Under the pieces are notes generated by a model that was given only the letters and a program-made list of their open reading frames with translations, was not told where the DNA came from and did no database searches. Position numbers and translations under genes: made by a program. Of a DNA stretch of 64,000 nucleotides, positions 1-8,847 are shown one piece after another. Source of the DNA: Legionella clemsonensis (GTDB taxonomy: Bacteria; Pseudomonadota; Gammaproteobacteria; Legionellales; Legionellaceae); contig NZ_CP016397.1 in assembly GCF_002240035.1 (NCBI RefSeq), positions 1,160,001 to 1,224,000 of the forward strand. Reading direction: 5' to 3'. How positions within the stretch are numbered: the stretch's first letter is position 1; the number at the start of each line of letters is the position of its first letter.

Positions 1-24
1 GCGTGTGTTTAAAAATAATCAATT

Positions 25-56
25 TGAGCTTCATAAAAATTATACAATGAAGCTCA
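25..56 (-). terminator. Hairpin downstream of hemF
   Basis: A 10-bp perfect inverted repeat (TGAGCTTCAT / ATGAAGCTCA) with a 12-nt AT-rich loop lies about 55 nt past the hemF stop. Read on the minus strand it is followed by a T-rich stretch, as expected of a weak intrinsic terminator. The long loop lowers confidence. Confidence 0.45.
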
Positions 57-111
57 GTCAAGAGGTTAAGCTGGAGTAGAGTCAACAGATTAATAAATTT
101 ATCCATATAAA

Positions 112-1044
112 CTATTCACTTAGCCAATCACGAGCTGGCAGGAAATCCGTGTAAAGCTTCTCTTCAGGACTGCCTTTTTCAGGCTGCCAATTATAGTGCC
201 AGTGTACTTCCGGAGGGAGAGACATTAAAATAGACTCTGTTCGACCCCCTGATTGCAAACCAAACAAAGTGCCACGATCATAAACAAGGTTAAATTCTAC
301 ATAGCGGCCACGTCGATAGAGTTGAAATGCTTTTTCTCTTAAGCCGTACGCCATGTCTTTTCTTTTTTTAACAATAGGCTCGTAAGCTTTGATAAAATGA
401 TCACCAATACTTTTCATAAGAGCAAAACTGTTGTCAAAACCCCCTTCACTAAAATCATCAAAAAATAACCCGCCCACCCCTCTGGCCTCTTGGCGATGCT
501 TCAGATAAAAATAGTGATCACACCAGCTTTTAAAACGGGGATAAATCTCAACTCCGAAAGGTTCGCATGCATTACGTGCTATCTGATGCCAGTGTTTGCA
601 ATCTTCAATAAATCCATAATAAGGCGTCAAATCAAATCCACCACCAAACCACCACACGGATTCGCTATTCTCCTTTTTGGCGACAAAAAAACGAACATTG
701 GCATGAGAAGTAGGCACATAAGGATTATCAGGATGAATTACCAGTGACACCCCCAAGGCTTCAAATTTACAGCCTGCCAATTCTTCACGGTGTGCTGTGG
801 CTGAAGCGGGAAGTCCATCTCCTGTGACATGAGAAAAATTAACCCCAGCTTTTGCAAACACTTTCCCTCCCGCAAGAACACGGGTGATTCCTCCACCGCC
901 TTGAGGCCTAATCCAGTTATCCTCCAAAAATTGGTGGTGAGTATCCAGGTCTTCAAGCGTTTTACAAATTGTATCCTGCAAATTTAAAAGATAGGATTTA
1001 ACCAAGTCGATTGCATTTGTGGGTAATTCGTTGAATTTTTTCAT
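112..1044 (-). CDS. hemF: Oxygen-dependent coproporphyrinogen III oxidase
   Basis: Catalyses the O2-dependent oxidative decarboxylation of coproporphyrinogen III to protoporphyrinogen IX in haem synthesis, in the cytosol. The family signature is complete: [18 protein letters not shown] followed by [10 protein letters not shown]. Other conserved blocks are [11 protein letters not shown] near residue 50, HANVRFF and [14 protein letters not shown]. At 310 residues it has the usual family length. Two adjacent ATGs occur. The second (1044) lies 6 nt from an AGGAG ribosome site, the first only 3 nt, so I chose the second. It stands alone, divergent from the flagellar operon. Confidence 0.97.
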   Translation of the reverse strand: MKKFNELPTNAIDLVKSYLLNLQDTICKTLEDLDTHHQFLEDNWIRPQGGGGITRVLAGGKVFAKAGVNFSHVTGDGLPASATAHREELAGCKFEALGVSLVIHPDNPYVPTSHANVRFFVAKKENSESVWWFGGGFDLTPYYGFIEDCKHWHQIARNACEPFGVEIYPRFKSWCDHYFYLKHRQEARGVGGLFFDDFSEGGFDNSFALMKSIGDHFIKAYEPIVKKRKDMAYGLREKAFQLYRRGRYVEFNLVYDRGTLFGLQSGGRTESILMSLPPEVHWHYNWQPEKGSPEEKLYTDFLPARDWLSE

Positions 1045-1262
1045 CATGTACTCCTGATTCGTGAGACAATCGACAATGCTGCCTCAGCGATAAACTAATT
1101 TTACTGTTTTGATAACGCTAAATACAATGATGGGCTTGTGAGATTATCAACTCCCCATACCCTAAGTTGTCAAACACAGGTTCAAGTGTGTTTTCTGCTT
1201 GCAATTTTTAAATCTATCAACGTCTGCCCATGCTTAAAGTACAGTTAGGAGCTAATTATTAT

Positions 1263-1278
1263 TGGCATGCCATTTGCT
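1263..1278 (+). promoter_or_regulatory. Sigma-54 (-24/-12) promoter of the flg operon
   Basis: TGGCATGCCATTTGCT matches the RpoN consensus TGGCAYRNNNNTTGCW at every specified position, with GG (1264-1265) and GC (1276-1277) exactly 10 nt apart. It ends 33 nt before the flgB ATG, leaving room for a leader with the ribosome site AAGGGAG. In Legionella and other gamma-proteobacteria, class II flagellar operons are RpoN/FleQ dependent, so this is the expected control. Confidence 0.88.
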
Positions 1279-1311
1279 TTATAGGAACTAATAGTACAAA
1301 GGGAGTTTTAT

Positions 1312-1704
1312 ATGGCGTTTGATTTGGATAATTATTTTGGAATTCATGCTAAGGCATTGGTGCTTCGTGAGCAGCGTGCTACGCAACTTGCGATGAACAT
1401 GGCAAATGTAAATACCCCTAATTACAAAGCAAAAGACATTGATTTTAAAAATGTCCTATCGCAAGCGATGGTTGGCGCATCTCAAGAAATGACTGTTGAT
1501 AAGCCTAATCATATTATTGGTCAGAATGATTTTGCGGGACAGCTTAAATATCGCAACCCCAGTCATGTAACCCTCGATGGAAATACTGTAGACAAGAATC
1601 TGGAAGCCACTGAATTTGCACGAAACGCCTTGTCTTATCAAGCCAGTTTAACTTTTCTGGATAGCAAGATTAAATCCATGATCACTGCGCTAAAAGGGGA
1701 GTAG
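1312..1704 (+). CDS. flgB: Flagellar basal-body rod protein FlgB
   Basis: Proximal rod component, exported by the flagellar type III apparatus and assembled in the periplasm. At 130 residues it has the normal FlgB length. The N-terminal rod motif is seen as MANVNTPNYKAKDIDF near residues 27-43, and the C-terminal helix (FARNALSYQASLTFLDSKI) pairs with it in the coiled-coil core. A ribosome site AGGGAG lies 8 nt before the ATG. First gene of the operon, 2 nt ahead of flgC. Confidence 0.97.
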   Translation: MAFDLDNYFGIHAKALVLREQRATQLAMNMANVNTPNYKAKDIDFKNVLSQAMVGASQEMTVDKPNHIIGQNDFAGQLKYRNPSHVTLDGNTVDKNLEATEFARNALSYQASLTFLDSKIKSMITALKGE

Positions 1705-1706
1705 TT

Positions 1707-2129
1707 ATGTCTTTAAATAGTATATTTGATATTGCAGGCTCTGCGCTTGTAGCTGAAACAACTCGGTTAACGACAAGTACCAGTAATATGAGTAATGCGA
1801 ATGTCGTTACAGGTGATCCAGACGATACTTATAAAGCGCAATATCCTGTTTTTAAAACCGTTCAAGATGAAGCGCAATTATGGATGGATAATCAGATTAA
1901 AGCAGGAGTGGAAGTCAGTGCTATTTATGAAAGTGAAGCTGAAGCGATTAAGCAATATGATCCTAACAATCCGCTTGCAGATGCTAAGGGATATGTCTAT
2001 GCACCCAATATTAATTATGTTGCTGAAATAGCAAATATTATTTCTGCCTCTAAAGCCTATCAGATGGATCTGGAAATAGTAGGTACTTCAAAGCAATTAA
2101 TACAGCGTACTTTACAACTCGGACAGTAA
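1707..2129 (+). CDS. flgC: Flagellar basal-body rod protein FlgC
   Basis: Proximal rod subunit, 140 residues as usual. It begins with the SLNSIFDIAGSAL helix typical of FlgC, and residues 21-32 (LTTSTSNMSNAN) are a variant of the rod-family ANxxNxNT block. It ends with ASKAYQMDLEIVGTSKQL, the family's C-terminal helix. The ribosome site GGGGAG overlaps the end of flgB, so the two are probably translated together. Confidence 0.97.
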   Translation: MSLNSIFDIAGSALVAETTRLTTSTSNMSNANVVTGDPDDTYKAQYPVFKTVQDEAQLWMDNQIKAGVEVSAIYESEAEAIKQYDPNNPLADAKGYVYAPNINYVAEIANIISASKAYQMDLEIVGTSKQLIQRTLQLGQ

Positions 2130-2143
2130 TGAGGTAATCAACA

Positions 2144-2809
2144 ATGACAATGAATTCAGTAAATGGAGCAAACTCTCTGATGGGTCCGACGGCACCCACA
2201 CCAAAGAAAAGTTTGGGACAGAGTGATTTTTTGCGGCTTATGATTGCACAAGTACAACATCAAGATCCTTTGGAACCACAGACTAATGGTGATTTTCTTT
2301 CTCAGTTAGCCCAATTTAGTACCAACGACGGGATTACCAAAATGCAAGAATCAATTCAAAATCTGGCATCTTCTCTGCAGTCTAATCAGGCTCTTCAAGC
2401 TTCAGCATTGGTAGGACGCAAGGTATTGGTCAATAGCAATATTATAAGTCTTGGACAGGAAGATGCAGCAAAGGTAGCGGTAGATGTTCCGGCGACTGTC
2501 GATAATTTAACGGCTGCGATTTACTCTGAATCAGGCGAGTTAATTCGCACAATTCCTTTGGGGCAACGCAGTGTAGGACTTTTTGAGTTCAGCTGGGATG
2601 GACTTAATCAAAAAGGTGAAAGAGCCCCCGCTGGAAAATATACTGTTAAAGTCAATGGTGTCTATTCCGGTAAAGAAGTCGCTTTAAAAACTATGACAGC
2701 GGCTAATGTAGATAGCGTTAGCCTTGGGCAAAATGGTGAAGGCGTTAAGCTTAACGTTGCCGGTATTGGTTCAGTCTCGTTGAATGATGTCAAACAGATT
2801 ACTGGATAG
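2144..2809 (+). CDS. flgD: Flagellar hook-capping protein FlgD
   Basis: Scaffold that caps the growing hook. The N-terminal block SDFLRLMIAQVQHQDPLEPQ, followed by LAQFSTNDGI, is diagnostic of FlgD. The C-terminal half carries the Ig/Tudor-like domain with FSWDGLNQKGERAPAGKY (WDG...G...PAG) near residues 145-165. At 221 residues it has the usual length. A GAGG ribosome site precedes the ATG; a second ATG two codons later is an alternative start. Confidence 0.97.
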   Translation: MTMNSVNGANSLMGPTAPTPKKSLGQSDFLRLMIAQVQHQDPLEPQTNGDFLSQLAQFSTNDGITKMQESIQNLASSLQSNQALQASALVGRKVLVNSNIISLGQEDAAKVAVDVPATVDNLTAAIYSESGELIRTIPLGQRSVGLFEFSWDGLNQKGERAPAGKYTVKVNGVYSGKEVALKTMTAANVDSVSLGQNGEGVKLNVAGIGSVSLNDVKQITG

Positions 2810-2909
2810 TCTAATTACAGGATTATAAACTATTAATAATGACAGAGTATAATCTGCCATTACCTTAAGCTGAATTTTCAGGCCTTGAGGATTACTGCAG
2901 GAGGCAATC

Positions 2910-4220
2910 ATGGTATTTGGAACAGCACTTAGTGGTATTCAGGCAGCCAGTAAAGATTTGGATGTAATCGGCAATAATATTGCTAATGCGCCCACTATAG
3001 GATTTAAGAGTTCGCGAGCAGAATTTGCAGATGTCTATGCCACAGGAACCTATGGGGGTGGTAATAATGCTATTGGCAGTGGCGTACGTTTGTCGCGGGT
3101 GCAACAAAATTTTGGACAAGGTAATTTTTCCTTCACTAACAATAGTCTCGACCTTGCGGTTAGCGGTTCGGGCTTCTTTATTTTAAATGACCAAGGTTCA
3201 AATCTTTATACCCGAGCAGGCTCATTTGGGCTGGATAACGAGGGTTTTATTGTTAATGCCAATAACCAATATTTAACAGGACTTCTTGCTGATGCCGACG
3301 GTAATATTACCAATGTGTCAGGTAATCTACAAATTAACACAGCAAATATAAATCCTAAAGCCACTACCACAGTATCAAGCGGAGTAAATTTGTATGCCAA
3401 AAGTACACCACCTACAGTTGACTGGTCAGGAGGGGCAACACCGGCTCAAGATACTTATAATAATGCAACCTCAACAACGATATATGATAGTTTAGGGAAT
3501 TCACATGTTCTGTCTATGTACTTTATTCACGCAGATGCGTCTGCTGGGGCAGGTGATCCCAATGCGGCTACACCACCTGGTACGCAAAATCAATGGTATG
3601 TTGCGTTTCAACTTGATAATCAAAATTTACCAGCGGGTGCGGGTGCTAATACGGCTACCTTATTTCGAGTGAATTTTAACAGCGATGGCACCTTTAACAG
3701 TGCTTTAGATACTGCTAATAATCCATTACCTAATAACTTGATTCCGCTTTCAATGGCATTGTCAAATGGGGCTGATCCATTAAGTTTTAATATTGATTTT
3801 TCAGATAGTACGCAATTTGGTAGTCCTTTTGCAGTGCAATCGAATGTACAGAATGGCTATACCACCGGACGCTTGGATGGCTTGGATATTGACGAAGAAG
3901 GCGTTTTATTTGGACGCTATACCAATGGGCAATCACGAGTTATGGGGCAAATACAGCTCGCTAATTTTGCCAATCCTGATGGTTTACAATCAATGGGTAA
4001 TACTAATTGGGCTGAAACTTCTGCATCTGGTCAGGCCTTAGTCAGCAATCCTGGTACAGCCAGTCTAGGTTTGATTCAATCTGGTGCATTGGAAGAGTCA
4101 AATGTTGATTTAACCGGGGAACTCGTAAAATTAATTGGAGCCCAAAGAAATTTCCAGGCAAATGCGCAAACTATCCGCACTGCTGATGCAGTAACCCAAA
4201 CCATTATTAATATTCGTTAA
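2910..4220 (+). CDS. flgE: Flagellar hook protein FlgE
   Basis: Major hook subunit, 436 residues. The N-terminal rod/hook motif is NNIANAPTIGFKSSRAEF (about residues 27-44). The central block SVSGSGFFILN-like (AVSGSGFFILNDQG) and the C-terminal LTGELVKLIGAQRNFQANAQ are typical of FlgE. A strong AGGAGG site lies 7 nt upstream. About 100 nt separate it from flgD, so a secondary promoter is possible. Confidence 0.96.
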   Translation: MVFGTALSGIQAASKDLDVIGNNIANAPTIGFKSSRAEFADVYATGTYGGGNNAIGSGVRLSRVQQNFGQGNFSFTNNSLDLAVSGSGFFILNDQGSNLYTRAGSFGLDNEGFIVNANNQYLTGLLADADGNITNVSGNLQINTANINPKATTTVSSGVNLYAKSTPPTVDWSGGATPAQDTYNNATSTTIYDSLGNSHVLSMYFIHADASAGAGDPNAATPPGTQNQWYVAFQLDNQNLPAGAGANTATLFRVNFNSDGTFNSALDTANNPLPNNLIPLSMALSNGADPLSFNIDFSDSTQFGSPFAVQSNVQNGYTTGRLDGLDIDEEGVLFGRYTNGQSRVMGQIQLANFANPDGLQSMGNTNWAETSASGQALVSNPGTASLGLIQSGALEESNVDLTGELVKLIGAQRNFQANAQTIRTADAVTQTIINIR

Positions 4221-4306
4221 TAAGCTTTACGCTTATTTCCACCTTTATGTGTGGGATTCAACGAGAAGCTGAACTTGTGTAATCAAGCCTATTTGCTTTG
4301 CAGTAG

Positions 4307-4330
4307 GTTGGGTTCGTTTTTCGACCCAAC
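4307..4330. repeat. REP-like hairpin between flgE and flgF
   Basis: GTTGGGT and ACCCAAC form a stem around a loop rich in T with an inner CG/CG pair. The surrounding TAGGTTGGGTTCG...CGACCCAACA resembles the GTTGGG...CCCAAC intergenic repeats scattered through many bacterial genomes. No T tract follows, so it does not look like a simple terminator. It is the only structure I see in the 280-nt gap inside the flagellar run. Confidence 0.5.
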
Positions 4331-4500
4331 AAATCCCATGCGCAGGTTCCAGAAAACTATCTGGTTGTTGAATACAGCTAAAACACAACAAGTAGATATT
4401 CATTATAACCACTTCTGATCTTGCACGATTCTCCTTCGCTTTCCTTCTGACCTAGTGAAATGATACATTAAAAGAGTAAGTGCCAAAAAAGAGGTGAAGA

Positions 4501-5238
4501 ATGGAACCTGTACTCTATAATGCCATGCATGGCTCGCAGACTAATTTTAAAAAACAAGCTGTTAGCGCTAATAATTTAGCCAATATTAATACACCAGGAT
4601 TTAAAGCAGACATTGCTCAATTTGAATCAATGTATGTTTCAGGCTCGGTGGAGACAGCGGAAGCATTTGTTGTTGAGGGTGAAAATGCTACCAATTTTAC
4701 TGATGGGGAATTAATAACCACAGGACGCGATCTTGATGTGGCCATTCAGGGTGGCGGTTGGTTTGCGGTGCAGGATGCTGATGGTAAAGAAGCTTACACG
4801 CGTGCAGGAGATTTTCATTTGACTGAAAACGGGATGTTGGTCACGGCCGCAAATAGACCTGTTTTAGGTGATGGTGGACCTATTTCTATTCCTCCAGCAC
4901 AACGTATTGAGATAGGAAACGATGGTACTATTTCTATTGTGCCTTTAGAGGGTGCTCCGGATGCGTTAGCAGTGATAGAGCGATTGAAACTGGTAAAACC
5001 TGATCTTAAGAATTTAGTAAAGGGGCTTGATGGGTTAATGAAGCTAAGACAAGGTGGCGTTGCACCCCCTGATGCCTCTGTTATGGTGGTAAAGGGAGCG
5101 CTTGAGGGAAGTAATGTGAATGCAGTAGAAGAAATGGTTAAGTCAATTTCCACTAGCAAAGAATTTGATGCGCAAATGAAAGTGATGCAGATAGCTGATG
5201 AGAATTCACAAAAGTTGGCACAACTATTGCAATTGTGA
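4501..5238 (+). CDS. flgF: Flagellar basal-body rod protein FlgF
   Basis: Proximal rod protein, 245 residues. The motif SANNLANINTPGFKADIAQF lies at residues 22-41, LDVAIQGGGWFAVQD in the middle (DxF/GGW core of the family), and the C-terminal helix EEMVKSISTSKEFDAQMKVM closes it. GAGGTGAAG precedes the ATG. It is the first gene after the only sizeable gap in the cluster, so it may head a second transcript flgFGHIJKL. Confidence 0.96.
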   Translation: MEPVLYNAMHGSQTNFKKQAVSANNLANINTPGFKADIAQFESMYVSGSVETAEAFVVEGENATNFTDGELITTGRDLDVAIQGGGWFAVQDADGKEAYTRAGDFHLTENGMLVTAANRPVLGDGGPISIPPAQRIEIGNDGTISIVPLEGAPDALAVIERLKLVKPDLKNLVKGLDGLMKLRQGGVAPPDASVMVVKGALEGSNVNAVEEMVKSISTSKEFDAQMKVMQIADENSQKLAQLLQL

Positions 5239-5274
5239 TTTAAAAGCCTAATAAAATAAGAACAAGGAACGGCT

Positions 5275-6060
5275 ATGGAACCAGCATTATGGGTTAGTAA
5301 AACCGGGCTTGATGCACAAGATAAAAATATCGCTAACATCGCCAATAATTTGGCGAACGTCAATACTACTGGCTTTAAAAAGGGAAGGGCCGTCTTTGAA
5401 GATTTAATTTATCAGAACTTACGACAAGCGGGAGCTCAGTCTACTCAAAACACAGAAATACCTACTGGTATTAATATGGGTACAGGGGTTCACATGGTAG
5501 CTACCCAGAAAATGTTTAATCAGGGTAGCATTCAAAACACCCAAAACCCTCTGGATGTTGCTATTCAGGGGCGGGGTTTTCTAAAAGTATTGATGCCTGA
5601 TGGCACAGAGGCTTTCACTCGCGATGGCACCCTGCAAAGTGATGCACAGGGGCAAATTGTTACAGCGAATGGTTATGTTATACAGCCACCCATTACAATT
5701 CCTGAGCAAACTCTAAGTCTTACGATTGGTACTGATGGTACCGTAATGGCTTTGGTAGCGGGTAACAATGTGCCTACGCAGATAGGAACTCTGGAACTAA
5801 CGGACTTTATTAATCCTGCTGGTTTACAACCTATTGGCCAGAATCTCTTTTTAGAAACGGTCGCAAGCGGCCCCGCGCAAACTGATAACCCTGGTAATTC
5901 AGGATTGGGAACTTTATTACAAGGTTCATTAGAAGCTTCCAATGTAAACGTTGTTGAGGAATTGGTAAATATGATTCAGGCCCAACGAAGTTACGAAATT
6001 ACTGCGAAAGGCATTCAAACTGTAGATAATATGTTGCAATACTTGACGCAAACCGTGTAA
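5275..6060 (+). CDS. flgG: Flagellar distal rod protein FlgG
   Basis: Distal rod subunit, 261 residues, the standard length. It starts with ALWVSKTGLDAQDKN, then NIANNLANVNTTGFKKGRA. LDVAIQGRGFLKV and the C-terminal VEELVNMIQAQRSYEITAKG are FlgG hallmarks. An AAGGAACGG ribosome site precedes the ATG. It lies 36 nt after flgF and 14 nt before flgH. Confidence 0.97.
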   Translation: MEPALWVSKTGLDAQDKNIANIANNLANVNTTGFKKGRAVFEDLIYQNLRQAGAQSTQNTEIPTGINMGTGVHMVATQKMFNQGSIQNTQNPLDVAIQGRGFLKVLMPDGTEAFTRDGTLQSDAQGQIVTANGYVIQPPITIPEQTLSLTIGTDGTVMALVAGNNVPTQIGTLELTDFINPAGLQPIGQNLFLETVASGPAQTDNPGNSGLGTLLQGSLEASNVNVVEELVNMIQAQRSYEITAKGIQTVDNMLQYLTQTV

Positions 6061-6074
6061 TAGGGATGTGGACA

Positions 6075-6767
6075 ATGAGGTTTCAACGATTTTTATTGGG
6101 GCTGGGAATTATTTGCCAATTAGCAGGATGTGAGGCTTTATTTCCGCCTTATCCAGGTACGCAGCCCGACTATGCACCCACTTATCCCACAGGACCTGAT
6201 CCAAAGCAAACCCGTCACATTAATGGTGCCATCTATAATGCGGAAACAGCACTGCCACTTTTTGAAACGCCTCGCGCAAGACATCCAGGTGATATTGTGA
6301 CTGTGGTGTTGATTGAAAAAACTGATGCTCAAAAACGAGCCATTACGCGTCAACGCAAAAATGATAAGGTAGAAATATTTAATGCTAGTTTTGCAGGTCG
6401 ACCTATTGCTTTAGGGGGTGGGTATAGCATGGATTTTGATCTCGATGCCAAGCGTAAATTTGAAGGTGAAGGGCAGTCTGTACAAAATAATAAGTTGGCC
6501 GGCAGTATTTCAGTGACAGTAGCCAAAGTTCTTTCCAATGGCAATATGGTGGTTCAAGGTGAAAAATGGATTCACATCAATCAGGGTAGTGAATTTGTAC
6601 GATTGTCCGGAATAATTCGACCACAGGATATTAGACCTGATAATACAATTACTTCAGACAGAATTGCCAATGCAAGAATTGCTTATGGTGGTACAGGACA
6701 GATTAACAATACCAATGCTCAAGGCTGGTTTTCACGCTTTATTTGGGGACCTCTATTTCCTGTATGA
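6075..6767 (+). CDS. flgH: Flagellar L-ring lipoprotein FlgH
   Basis: Outer-membrane L-ring protein. A lipoprotein signal runs from MRFQRFLLGLGIICQ to the lipobox LAGC, so the mature protein starts at that Cys. The family block GDIVTVVLIE lies in the first third, and LSNGNMVVQGEKWI and RLSGIIRPQDI follow. I chose the ATG at 6075 because AGGG lies 9 nt upstream; the earlier ATG at 6066 sits on that site. About 230 residues, as usual. Confidence 0.96.
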   Translation: MRFQRFLLGLGIICQLAGCEALFPPYPGTQPDYAPTYPTGPDPKQTRHINGAIYNAETALPLFETPRARHPGDIVTVVLIEKTDAQKRAITRQRKNDKVEIFNASFAGRPIALGGGYSMDFDLDAKRKFEGEGQSVQNNKLAGSISVTVAKVLSNGNMVVQGEKWIHINQGSEFVRLSGIIRPQDIRPDNTITSDRIANARIAYGGTGQINNTNAQGWFSRFIWGPLFPV

Positions 6768-6791
6768 TAATTATGAGGATGGTGTAAATCA

Positions 6792-7898
6792 ATGCGTAAA
6801 GGTATCGCAGTTTTTTTATTAGGACTGACTTTCTGGCTGGCAGTAGCCGCCAGCTATGCCGAACGCATTAAAGATATTGCGACTTTGGCTGGAGTAAGAA
6901 CAAACCAATTGGTGGGATACGGGCTTGTTGTCGGTCTGGATGGAACAGGTGATCGCACAGGAACGCGCTTTACAGAACAAAGTTTTACCAACATGCTGGT
7001 GCAGTTAGGGATTAATATTCCGCCCGGAACCAAGCTAAATTCAAAAAATATTGCAGCGGTAATGGTAACTGCCAATTTAAGTACTTTTATGAAAAAGGGG
7101 CAGACACTGGATGTGAATGTCTCTTCCATCGGAGACTCCAAAAGTCTGCGTGGTGGTACCTTGTTGATGACACCTTTGAAAGGCGCTGATGGTCGTGTTT
7201 ATGCCATGGCCCAAGGTAACATTACGGTGGTCGCTTTAGGAGTAAGCGGTGAGGATGGCTCAAGCGTGACAATCAATGTTCCTAGTGGGGGACGCATTGC
7301 GAATGGGGCCACAGTTGAAGTCGATATTCCCAATCCCTTCTATTTTTCAAGAACCCTGACCTACAATCTACATAATCCAGATTTTACAACGGCAAAACGG
7401 ATGAGTGATGCCATTAATGAGCTTATGGGGCCTGGTACGGCGCACCCCATTGATGCAGCATCTGTGGAGGTAACCGCACCCAAAACAGCCGCTCATCGTG
7501 TTGATTATGTGTCTGTACTTGAAAATATTGAATTTACACCAGGAGAGGCAGAGGCAAAAATTATTATTAATCCACGTACAGGGACGGTGGTTATTGGCCA
7601 AAAAGTGCTGGTTAAACCTTCTGCTGTGTCTCATGGCAATTTGGTAGTGACCATCAGCGAGAATCCTATTGTGAGTCAGCCTAATCCTTTTGCGACCGGT
7701 CGTACTGTGGTTGTGCCTGATACACAAATTAATGTGGAGCAAAAAAATAATCGTACTTTTCTGTTTGCTCCAGGAGCATCACTGAAAGATCTTGTTAAAG
7801 CAATAAACGCGGTTGGGGCTACTCCAGCTGATTTGGTTGCAATCCTTGAGGCTTTGAAACAAGTTGGCGCACTCAATGCAACGATAATCATTATTTAA
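6792..7898 (+). CDS. flgI: Flagellar P-ring protein FlgI
   Basis: Periplasmic P-ring subunit, 368 residues. A Sec signal peptide ends near [14 protein letters not shown]. The first mature block [20 protein letters not shown] and the C-terminal [20 protein letters not shown] are conserved in all FlgI proteins. It follows flgH by 24 nt and precedes flgJ closely. Confidence 0.97.
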   Translation: MRKGIAVFLLGLTFWLAVAASYAERIKDIATLAGVRTNQLVGYGLVVGLDGTGDRTGTRFTEQSFTNMLVQLGINIPPGTKLNSKNIAAVMVTANLSTFMKKGQTLDVNVSSIGDSKSLRGGTLLMTPLKGADGRVYAMAQGNITVVALGVSGEDGSSVTINVPSGGRIANGATVEVDIPNPFYFSRTLTYNLHNPDFTTAKRMSDAINELMGPGTAHPIDAASVEVTAPKTAAHRVDYVSVLENIEFTPGEAEAKIIINPRTGTVVIGQKVLVKPSAVSHGNLVVTISENPIVSQPNPFATGRTVVVPDTQINVEQKNNRTFLFAPGASLKDLVKAINAVGATPADLVAILEALKQVGALNATIIII

Positions 7899-7912
7899 CC
7901 AGGATGGTTGAT

Positions 7913-8815
7913 ATGGCAATTGATGGCATCGCTGTAGGTGATTTTAAGAATTTGCAACATCTAAAACAACAGGCTCAGACCGATGAGCAAAAGGCGTTGC
8001 CTGCAGTCGCCAAGCAATTTGAGGCAATTTTTTTACAAGCCATGCTTAAGAGTATGCGAATGGGAGGACAATATTTTCTGGATGATTCCAGTCCTTTTAA
8101 AAGCGATACGGCCTCTACCTTTCAAGACATGCTTGATGGACAGTATGCCAGCAATATTGCCAATGGTCAGGGTATAGGTCTGGCTTCAATTCTTGAAAAA
8201 CAGTTAGGGCAGGTGGCTCAAACTCCTACTGACAAGACTGCAAAATCGGTTGAGCAATCACTGTTAGCATCGCGTATTACTTCATTAGACAATCATGCGG
8301 GGCGGGAAAATAATCCAAAAACAGCGGCGACTATTGATGAATTTGTAAAATCCATTTGGCCTTATGCCCGACAAGCGGCTAACTTGTTAGGGCTTGATCC
8401 CAAAATTCTAATGGCGCAAGCAGCGTTAGAAACTGGCTGGGGACAGTTTGTAACGCGAGACAGTGATGGTAGTAGCAGTAATAATTTATTTAATATTAAA
8501 GCAACATCTTCTTCTGAAGATAAGGTTGAGACTAAAACAACGGAATATATTGCCGATACACCTATTAAGATGAACGCCAGTTTTCGGAAATATCCGTCGA
8601 TTGCACATAGTTTTAATGATTATGTGGCATTAATTCAAGGCAATAGTCGCTATGAGGCTGCTTTGGCAAATACTAATGATGCTCAGCGCTATGTCGATGA
8701 ATTACACCGAGCAGGTTATGCTACTGATCCTAACTATGCTTCTAAGATAATGGCAATTTATCATGGAGATGAGTTACAGCAAGCACTAGAGCGAAATGGC
8801 TTTTCAATGGAATAA
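7913..8815 (+). CDS. flgJ: Rod-capping protein and peptidoglycan hydrolase FlgJ
   Basis: Two-domain FlgJ. The N-terminal rod cap (AVAKQFEAIFLQAMLKSMR, then FQDMLDGQYA) is followed from about residue 145 by a glucosaminidase domain with AQAALETGWGQFV, whose Glu is the expected catalytic residue, then NNLFNIKA and FRKYPSIAHSFNDYV. It opens the peptidoglycan layer for the rod. I start it at the ATG at 7913, 8 nt from AGGA; the ATG at 7904 overlaps that site. 300 residues. Confidence 0.95.
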   Translation: MAIDGIAVGDFKNLQHLKQQAQTDEQKALPAVAKQFEAIFLQAMLKSMRMGGQYFLDDSSPFKSDTASTFQDMLDGQYASNIANGQGIGLASILEKQLGQVAQTPTDKTAKSVEQSLLASRITSLDNHAGRENNPKTAATIDEFVKSIWPYARQAANLLGLDPKILMAQAALETGWGQFVTRDSDGSSSNNLFNIKATSSSEDKVETKTTEYIADTPIKMNASFRKYPSIAHSFNDYVALIQGNSRYEAALANTNDAQRYVDELHRAGYATDPNYASKIMAIYHGDELQQALERNGFSME

Positions 8816-8847
8816 CGCTTGGATTGAATTGGAAGGGAGTATGAAGC

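Noticed and set aside
4815-5363. 182-codon minus-strand frame across flgF/flgG
   Set aside because: Lies wholly antisense to two clear flagellar genes, has no motif and no ribosome site.
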